In this document: positions 58,614 through 64,000 of the stretch, one piece after another
Numbering within the stretch: position 1 is the first letter of the stretch
Layout: each line of letters opens with the position of its first letter
DNA from: CAXXOK01 sp963675365
GTDB lineage: Bacteria; Bacillota; Clostridia; Christensenellales; Aristaeellaceae
Direction of reading: 5' to 3'
Length of the DNA stretch: 64,000 nt
NCBI GenBank assembly: GCA_963675365.2
Contig: CAXXVA010000001.1
Coordinates: forward strand, 992,001-1,056,000
Made by a program: the position numbers and the translations under genes
Notes under the pieces: generated by a model
Told to the model about the DNA's origin: nothing
Database searches by the model: none
What the model saw: the letters and a program-made list of their open reading frames with translations, nothing else

Positions 58614-59474
58614 ATGCAAGAAAACAGTGTAGCGAAGTATCACGCCCTGGGGAATGATTATATCGTGGTCGATCCCAAGTACCTGACCATGAACCTGTCC
58701 GAGGACAACATCCGCATGCTCTGCGACCGCAACTTCGGCGTGGGGTCGGACGGTATTTTGTACGGACCGCTGACCGAGACCCCGTCCTTCGAGGTGCGGA
58801 TATTCAACCCCGACGGCAGCGAGGCCGAAAAAAGCGGCAACGGGCTGCGCATTTTCGCCAAGTATTTGTTCGACGCCGGGTATTTAAACGGCCGCACGGA
58901 GTTCGATATCCTTACCAAGGGCGGGCTTGCGCACAGCACGCTGCTGCATAAGCGCGCGGAGATGGTCGAGGTCGATATGGGGATTCCGTCGTTTAAAAGC
59001 CGCGATATCCCCGTAAACGGCGAGGCGCGCGACGTGGTAGCCGAGGAGATCAGCCTGGGCGGCACGCCGTTTCGCATGACCTGCGTATCGGTGGGCAATC
59101 CGCATTGCGTGATCGTGGTCGACCGCGCCACCAAGGCCCTGGCGCAGACGCTGGGGCCCATTGTGGTGGATCACGCGCTGTTCCCCAACCGCATCAATTT
59201 GCAGCTGGTGGAGGTTTTAAGCCGCCACGCCATTAAAATCGAGATCTGGGAGCGCGGCGCGGGCTATACGCTGGCGTCGGGCTCCTCGTCGTGCGCGGCG
59301 GCGGCCGCCGCGTACCGCCTTGGGCTTACGGACAGCCACGTTACCGTAATGATGCCGGGCGGGGAGCTGGACGTGCGCATCGATGAAAGCGGGCACAGCT
59401 TTATGCGCGGGAGCGTCGCGGCGGTGTTTGAAGCCAAGCTGTCCGACGCGCTTTCGTACGCGATGCGCGTGTAG
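58614..59474 (+). CDS. Diaminopimelate epimerase-like protein lacking both catalytic Cys
   Basis: The product has 286 residues with the full DapF fold (Y-H-A-L-G-N-D-Y, G-V-G-S-D-G, N-P-D-G-S-E-A-E, S-V-G-N-P-H). The first catalytic Cys is Ser74 (A-E-K-S-G-N-G) and the second is Ser222 (T-L-A-S-G-S-S-S-C). A true epimerase needs the Cys pair, so this is either inactive, a different racemase or a binding protein. ATG 58614 follows AGGAGAG. It lies between amrS and the phosphohexomutase gene, all in one direction. Confidence 0.85.
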   Translation: MQENSVAKYHALGNDYIVVDPKYLTMNLSEDNIRMLCDRNFGVGSDGILYGPLTETPSFEVRIFNPDGSEAEKSGNGLRIFAKYLFDAGYLNGRTEFDILTKGGLAHSTLLHKRAEMVEVDMGIPSFKSRDIPVNGEARDVVAEEISLGGTPFRMTCVSVGNPHCVIVVDRATKALAQTLGPIVVDHALFPNRINLQLVEVLSRHAIKIEIWERGAGYTLASGSSSCAAAAAAYRLGLTDSHVTVMMPGGELDVRIDESGHSFMRGSVAAVFEAKLSDALSYAMRV

Positions 59475-59542
59475 CGCCGTTGCAATCGATATAAGCCGGG
59501 GCTATAATAAAGCCTGTGATTTCAAAGAATCGAGGTGCTCGT

Positions 59543-61267
59543 ATGCAGTATATGGACGTATACCAAAAATGGCTGAAGGATTTTCAAGGCGACCCGGCGC
59601 TGGTGCGTGATCTTACGGCCATCGCGGACGACGAAAAAGAGATCGAAGACCGCTTTTATACCAACCTTTCCTTCGGCACGGCCGGCATGCGCGGGGTGCT
59701 TGGCTACGGCACCAACCGCATGAACGTATACACCGTGCGCCGCGCCACGCAGGGGCTTGCGAACTATTTAAACGGAAAAATCAACGGCAGGCGCCCGGTG
59801 GTAGTCATCGCCTACGACAGCCGCCGCATGAGCCCCGAGTTCGCCATGGAAACGGTGCTGACGCTCAGCGCCAATGGCGTCACCGCAAAGATTTTTGATT
59901 CGCTGCGCCCCGTGCCCATCCTGTCGTTCGCGGTGCGGCATTTGCAGGCGGACGCCGGCGTGGTGATCACCGCCAGCCACAACCCCCCGCAGTATAACGG
60001 CTATAAGGTCTACGGGCCCGACGGCGCGCAGATCGGCCCCGAGACCGCCGAGCAGGTGATCGAAGCCATCAACGCGCTGAAGTTCACCGATCCCAAAACC
60101 ATGACCCGCGAACAGGCGCTTGCAAAGGGCCTGATGGTGATCATCGGCAACAAAGAGGTGGACGACGAGTACATCCGCCGGGTGAAAACGCTGTCCATCA
60201 ACCCCGAGATCATTCAAAAAGAGGGCAAGAGCCTGAAGATCGTCTACACGCCGCTGCACGGCTCGGGCAACGTGCCCGTGCGCCGCATTTTAAAAGAGGT
60301 CGGCATTACCGGCGTGAGCGTGGTGAAAGAGCAGGAGATGCCCGACCCCAATTTTTCGACCATCAAGCAGCCGAACCCCGAGTTTCCCGAGACCTTTACC
60401 CTCGCCATCAAGCTGGCAAACCAGGTCGGCGCGGAGGTGTGCTTCGCCACCGACCCGGATTGCGACCGCCTGGGCGTGGCTGTGCGCGAGAAGGACGGGC
60501 AGTTTAAGCTGTTAACCGGCAACCAGATCGGCTGCCTGCTGATTTACTACATCCTCTCCACCAAGCAGGCGGCGGGCACGCTGCCCACAAACGGCGCGGT
60601 GGTGAAATCCATCGTCTCCACGCAGCTGGCCAAGCCCATCTGCGACGCGCACGGCGTGGCGCTTTTTGACACGCTGACGGGCTTTAAGTTCATCGGCGAG
60701 ATGATCCAGGAGTTTGAGGACACGGGCTCCCATACCTTCCTGTTCGGGTTTGAGGAAAGCTACGGGTTCCTGTCCTCCACCTTCGTGCGCGACAAGGACG
60801 GCGTCAACGCAAGCCTGCTGATCGCCGAAGCCGCCGCCTACTATAAGCTGCAGGGCAAAACCCTCTACGACGTGATGGAGGAGATCTTTAAAATTTACGG
60901 CTACTATCTGGAGCACGTGGAAAGCACCGAGCTGCCCGGCCTGGACGGCGCCAAGAAGATGCGCGCGATCATGACCGGCGTGCGCGAAAACCCGCCCAAG
61001 CAGATCGGCGGCGTGCCGGTGGAAACCGTGCTTGATATTCTCAAAGGTACGAAAACAAACGCCGATGGCAAAGTGGAGAAGCTTCACTACCCGCAAAGCG
61101 ATATGCTGTACTACGGCCTGCAGGGCGGCGGCTTCGTGTGCGTCCGCCCGTCGGGCACAGAGCCCAAGATTAAGCTGTACGTCAACGTGACCCATCCGGA
61201 AAAAGCCGAAGCGGAGAAACTGCTCAAGGATGTCTCCGACGCGGCGAGAAAGCTATTGTCGGAATAA
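59543..61267 (+). CDS. Phosphoglucomutase/phosphomannomutase
   Basis: The product has 574 residues, the PgcA-like long form. The active-site serine lies in T-A-S-H-N-P-P-Q-Y-N-G-Y-K. The metal loop is D-P-D-C-D-R-L-G and the sugar loop G-F-E-E-S-Y-G. The phosphate-binding R-P-S-G-T-E-P-K is near the end. It interconverts hexose 1- and 6-phosphates for wall or glycogen synthesis. GAGGTG precedes ATG 59543. Confidence 0.94.
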   Translation: MQYMDVYQKWLKDFQGDPALVRDLTAIADDEKEIEDRFYTNLSFGTAGMRGVLGYGTNRMNVYTVRRATQGLANYLNGKINGRRPVVVIAYDSRRMSPEFAMETVLTLSANGVTAKIFDSLRPVPILSFAVRHLQADAGVVITASHNPPQYNGYKVYGPDGAQIGPETAEQVIEAINALKFTDPKTMTREQALAKGLMVIIGNKEVDDEYIRRVKTLSINPEIIQKEGKSLKIVYTPLHGSGNVPVRRILKEVGITGVSVVKEQEMPDPNFSTIKQPNPEFPETFTLAIKLANQVGAEVCFATDPDCDRLGVAVREKDGQFKLLTGNQIGCLLIYYILSTKQAAGTLPTNGAVVKSIVSTQLAKPICDAHGVALFDTLTGFKFIGEMIQEFEDTGSHTFLFGFEESYGFLSSTFVRDKDGVNASLLIAEAAAYYKLQGKTLYDVMEEIFKIYGYYLEHVESTELPGLDGAKKMRAIMTGVRENPPKQIGGVPVETVLDILKGTKTNADGKVEKLHYPQSDMLYYGLQGGGFVCVRPSGTEPKIKLYVNVTHPEKAEAEKLLKDVSDAARKLLSE

Positions 61268-61278
61268 ACGAAAACAAC

Positions 61279-61312
61279 AAAACCCCGCCTGCGCAACGCA
61301 GGCGGGGTTTTC
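61279..61312. terminator. Bidirectional terminator
   Basis: AAAACCCCGCCTGCG, CAA, CGCAGGCGGGGTTTT between the phosphohexomutase gene and the convergent membrane protein gene. Confidence 0.88.
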
Positions 61313-61348
61313 TGTCGCCCTTTGAGAAGGCTGACCAATCGTCCGATT

Positions 61349-62281
61349 CTAGGAACTAATTCCCGCAATTTCGGGTTTTGCCGCGCCTTTGACGTCAGGT
61401 GTCTTCGTACGATCGGACATGGGTTTTTTATCCTTTGAATCGGTACCGGAGCCCTTCTTGTCATCCTGTTTTTCTGACGGATCTTTTTGTACTTCCTTAA
61501 CCTCCTCGGTTTTATTTTCCGGGGTATCCGTCATAATCTTGATGGCGCCATCAATAATTTTTTCATATACAGCGTCACGCTTGTCTTTATCCGTAAAACG
61601 TTCGGCAAGCTGAACGGCCGCCAGGAGCATTTCATTGTCGTGCAGTTCTTCATAATAGATACTCAGTTGTGACAGGGCGCTTTTATACATCAGGAATGCC
61701 GTACCGGCAAACAACTCTGATGCGGCGCTGATGATACTGACGAAAATTGTCACCGTTTGGTTTTTAAATCCGGTCAGTGCAAGTACGACAAACAGCAACA
61801 ATCCAACAACGCAGAATACGATCGATAAAAGAAACGAATATCGCACGTTATCTTTGCTTATGGTGTAATATTCCCGGATTCCCCTGATGTCGAGCCGTAT
61901 TGCGTTTAAGATATCTTTCCGGTCGCCTGTGTTTTCGGTTTTTGCGGGCGGGTTCTTTTTTTCGACCTTCTCCTTTCCCTCTTTCTCCTTTTTCTTTCTC
62001 TCTGCTTCCATCCATTCGGCACGCAGTTCCAGCTTTTCTTTCACATGCCACGCCAGCCTATGGTACGTCATGCGCAGACTGAGAATAATGAAAGCAAGCA
62101 GCCCAATACCAATCGCAGCCAGCGACACGATACCCAGCGCAGATTGGGTCGGCCAGGTTGTTACAACGGCATTCAGTACAAGTGCGGCACAGCCGATGAC
62201 AATCACGATCATGGAGATTATAATAGCAAGCAGTACCTTTACATTTTCAAATACATAGTCCTTTACTTTCGAAGCACTCAC
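61349..62281 (-). CDS. Membrane protein with TRADD-N-associated-type membrane domain
   Basis: The product has 310 residues from GTG 62281 (SD GGGGGTG). Two N-terminal helices, a charged coiled linker (K-K-K-E-K-E-G-K-E-K), then Y-S-F-L-L-S-I-V-F-C, a second hydrophobic pair, A-S-E-L-F-A-G-T-A-F-L-M-Y and an L-H-D-N-E-M-L-L-A-A-V helix. The latter block resembles the membrane module associated with bacterial TRADD-N domains in conflict systems; this is a tentative motif match. The tail is Lys/Asp/Pro-rich and disordered. Confidence 0.55.
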   Translation of the reverse strand: MSASKVKDYVFENVKVLLAIIISMIVIVIGCAALVLNAVVTTWPTQSALGIVSLAAIGIGLLAFIILSLRMTYHRLAWHVKEKLELRAEWMEAERKKKEKEGKEKVEKKNPPAKTENTGDRKDILNAIRLDIRGIREYYTISKDNVRYSFLLSIVFCVVGLLLFVVLALTGFKNQTVTIFVSIISAASELFAGTAFLMYKSALSQLSIYYEELHDNEMLLAAVQLAERFTDKDKRDAVYEKIIDGAIKIMTDTPENKTEEVKEVQKDPSEKQDDKKGSGTDSKDKKPMSDRTKTPDVKGAAKPEIAGISS

Positions 62282-62449
62282 AAAAACACCCCCTCTGAAG
62301 GTCGGTCGCAGATGGACACAAGACATTTTTGCAATTTGCGTTGGTTTGATTATAATCCAATTTCCGAATGTTTACAAGAAGAATCGAATGCTACAAATCG
62401 GCGATCTTAGTTTTTTCACGTCACCAATGCTCCGCATGTGTTCAGCAGC

Positions 62450-62491
62450 AAAAAAGCGAGAGTATCAAGTGCCCTTTGTCCTTGATACTCC
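62450..62491 (-). terminator. Terminator of the M42 peptidase genes
   Basis: On the minus strand GAGTATCAAG, 11 bases, CTTGATACTC is followed by TCGCTTTTTT, 46 bases after the stop of the frameshifted M42 gene. Confidence 0.75.
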
Positions 62492-62536
62492 CGTCTAATA
62501 ATGCGAAAACAGCCTGCGCTATTTTAATTTGTCGTT

Positions 62537-63521
62537 TTACGCTTTCACATACTCCACGAGCAATTTGAGCCCGTTTTCCATGTCGTTGATATCAATCATC
62601 TCGCACGCCGAATGCACGTAGCGGCAGGGAATGGACAGCGTCCCCACCGGCATGCCGCCGCGGGACAGCTGCATAGCGCCGGCGTCGGTACCGCCGTAGG
62701 GCAGCACCTCGCGCTGATAGGGCACGCCCGCCTGTTTGGCGGCGGCGATCATGCGCTTGACCACGTCTGGGATTGGAGATCGAGCGCGCATCCTTGATCT
62801 TCACGGCCGGGCCTTCGCCCATCTTGACGGCGTTGAGCTTCAGCTCGGGGATATCGCCCGCGACGGTGACGTCGATGGCGATGCCCTCGTCGGGCTGCGC
62901 GGAATAGGCGGCGACGGTCGCGCCGCGCACGCCAAGCTCTTCCTGCGCGGTGAACACCGCTACGATGGACTGGTGTGTTTCGGGCAGGTTGTTTAAAAGC
63001 CCGATCAGCAGCGCGCAGGCGCAGCGGTTGTCTATCGCCGGGGACGCTACGCAGGTCTTGCCCACGTCAAACCCGGGCTCGGCATACACGGCGATGTCGC
63101 CGATCTCGATCATCGAAAGCGCTTCTTTATCGTCCTTCGCGCCGATATCGATATACAAGGTCGAAAGCGCGCTTTTTTCGCCTTCCTTGAGGGCCTGCTC
63201 AAAGAGCACGCCTTCGACGCCGTTTTGGAACTTCACGCGGCGGGCGCGGCTCATGCTTACGCTGATGCCGCCGACGTTGGATACGCGCAGAAAGCCTTCC
63301 TTTTCCACGTGGGTAACGATCAGGCCGATGTGGTCCATGTGCGCGGCGAACATGATGCGTTTCTCGCCCGCGCCCTTCTTTTCGCAGATCAGGTTGCCCA
63401 GGGCGTCGCGCTTGACGGAGTCAACCTTGTCCTTTACCAGGGATTCGATCACGTCCGCCACGGTATGCTCGTGGCCGCTGGGGCCGTAAATGGCGGTCAG
63501 CTGTTTTAACAGGTCTTTCAT
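62537..63521 (-). pseudogene. M42-family aminopeptidase with +1 frameshift
   Basis: The N-terminal part (from ATG 63521) has A-A-H-M-D-H-I-G-L, P-A-I-D-N-R and T-A-Q-E-E-L-G, the metal and catalytic sites of M42 glutamyl-type aminopeptidases. The frame breaks near 62768, where an extra base after a CCC codon shifts reading; the remaining part continues in another frame with Y-G-G-T-D-A-G-A-M and ends at 62537. All catalytic residues exist across the two frames. It may be a recent mutation, a sequencing error or recoding. It sits 4 bases after another M42 gene. Confidence 0.8.
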
Positions 63522-63525
63522 AGAA

Positions 63526-64000
63526 TCATCCTTTCATCAGCGCGTTGAGCGCCGCCTGGGCGAGGTGAAGCTGGTTGTCCACGTCCTCTAATTTGCAGAC
63601 CGAGGACGGGCTGTGGATGTTGCGGCAGGGCACGGAGATGACCACGGTTTTGCAGCCCGCGCCCGCGCGCTGGATCGCCCCGGCGTCGTTGCCGCCCGCG
63701 ATGTATTTCTTGATCTGGCAGGGCACGTTTTCGTCCTTGCCCGCCTTGAGCACGAGCTTGAACAGCTCGTGATCCGCGATGGAGGAAAGGTCCATGAACG
63801 ATACGCACGGCCCTTGCCCGGGGACGCAGACCTTGAACTGGTCCTTGGTGTCGCCCAGGTCGTTTGCGGTGGTTCCTTCCAGCACGATGGCGATATCCGG
63901 CTGCACGCGGTAGCCCGCGGATTTCGCCCCGCGCAGGCCCACCTCTTCCCTGGCGGTAAACGCAAGCGTCAGTTCGCCGTCATACTCCGCGTCCAAAAGC
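63526..64000 (-). CDS. M42-family aminopeptidase, C-terminal part (cut by window edge)
   Basis: At least 158 residues are in frame to the window end. F-T-A-R-E-E-V-G-L-R-G-A holds the catalytic Glu pair, and G-G-N-D-A-G-A-I is the late active-site block. V-P-C-R-N-I-H-S-P contains the second metal His. It is the upstream partner of the frameshifted M42 gene, 4 bases apart, so the two form a tandem operon. M42 enzymes form large hollow complexes that trim peptides. Confidence 0.9.
   Translation of the reverse strand, partial: LLDAEYDGELTLAFTAREEVGLRGAKSAGYRVQPDIAIVLEGTTANDLGDTKDQFKVCVPGQGPCVSFMDLSSIADHELFKLVLKAGKDENVPCQIKKYIAGGNDAGAIQRAGAGCKTVVISVPCRNIHSPSSVCKLEDVDNQLHLAQAALNALMKG

Noticed and set aside
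1..64000. CRISPR arrays, tRNA or rRNA genes, prophage or transposase genes
   Set aside because: I looked for regular short direct repeats, cloverleaf motifs and integrase/transposase motifs and found none that convinced me.

Overview
The window is about 64 kb of a GC-rich Bacillota (Clostridia-like) chromosome. Supporting signs are a PolC-type DNA polymerase III, a three-subunit electron-bifurcating-type [FeFe] hydrogenase with a Rex-like operator, an AmmeMemoRadiSam module, two M42 aminopeptidases, strong AGGAGG Shine-Dalgarno (SD) sites and frequent TTG starts. No rRNA, tRNA, CRISPR array, integrase or transposase was seen. Genus assignment is not possible from the sequence alone.

Layout. 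1-501: end of an AEC permease. 596-2477: AT-rich divergent pair, one member with a degenerate nucleotide-cyclase-like domain. 2495-3168: a helical protein and a 23-residue Lys/Ala/Pro peptide. 3476-6815: XRE-cupin regulator with a metallo-hydrolase, then a winged-helix regulator with an MFS exporter. 6824-8306: operon of a second-type EF-Ts gene (apparent AUA start), a TetR regulator and a small protein. 8431-8659: candidate structured RNA, followed by a methyltransferase. 9747-10793: diguanylate cyclase. 11111-13042: AT-rich gene with a HEPN-like C-terminus. 13412-14995: tiny acidic protein, EFR1-like flavo-ferredoxin and HAD phosphatase. 15306-19381: hydrogenase operon. 19767-26453: HAD-kinase fusion, polC and ispG. 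26704-27663: AT-rich DUF2971 gene. 27695-33908: M20-like protein, DUF502 protein, large membrane protein and EAL phosphodiesterase. 34038-36830: XRE regulator, ECF sigma/anti-sigma pair and GtrA protein. 36928-41752: Prs-like protein, Fe-S protein, Ada, AhcY and a cupin. 42037-49080: 2H phosphoesterase, diguanylate cyclase, TrmH methyltransferase, ArgS, MATE exporter and UMP kinase. 49373-54215: AraC regulator, MutS-like ATPase and MnmG. 54460-56171: AT-rich exonuclease-BRCT gene and a HEPN-like gene. 56384-58598: AmmeMemoRadiSam (MEMO-AMMECR1 fusion plus radical SAM enzyme with an apparent AUC start). 58614-61267: DapF-like protein and phosphohexomutase. 61349-64000: membrane protein and two M42 peptidases, one frameshifted.

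Four AT-rich inserts (596-2477, 11111-13042, 26704-27663, 54460-56171) carry orphan or defence-like genes in an otherwise housekeeping chromosome. Two of them abut copies of a hairpin repeat (family A, about 166 bp). Its arms show compensatory substitutions between copies. A second hairpin family (B, about 126 bp) shows the same behaviour, and one copy supplies the last codons of mnmG. The observations most worth following are these repeats, the two genes whose best start codons are AUA and AUC behind strong SD sites, the 23-residue basic peptide with a complete transcription unit, and the structured RNA upstream of the methyltransferase.
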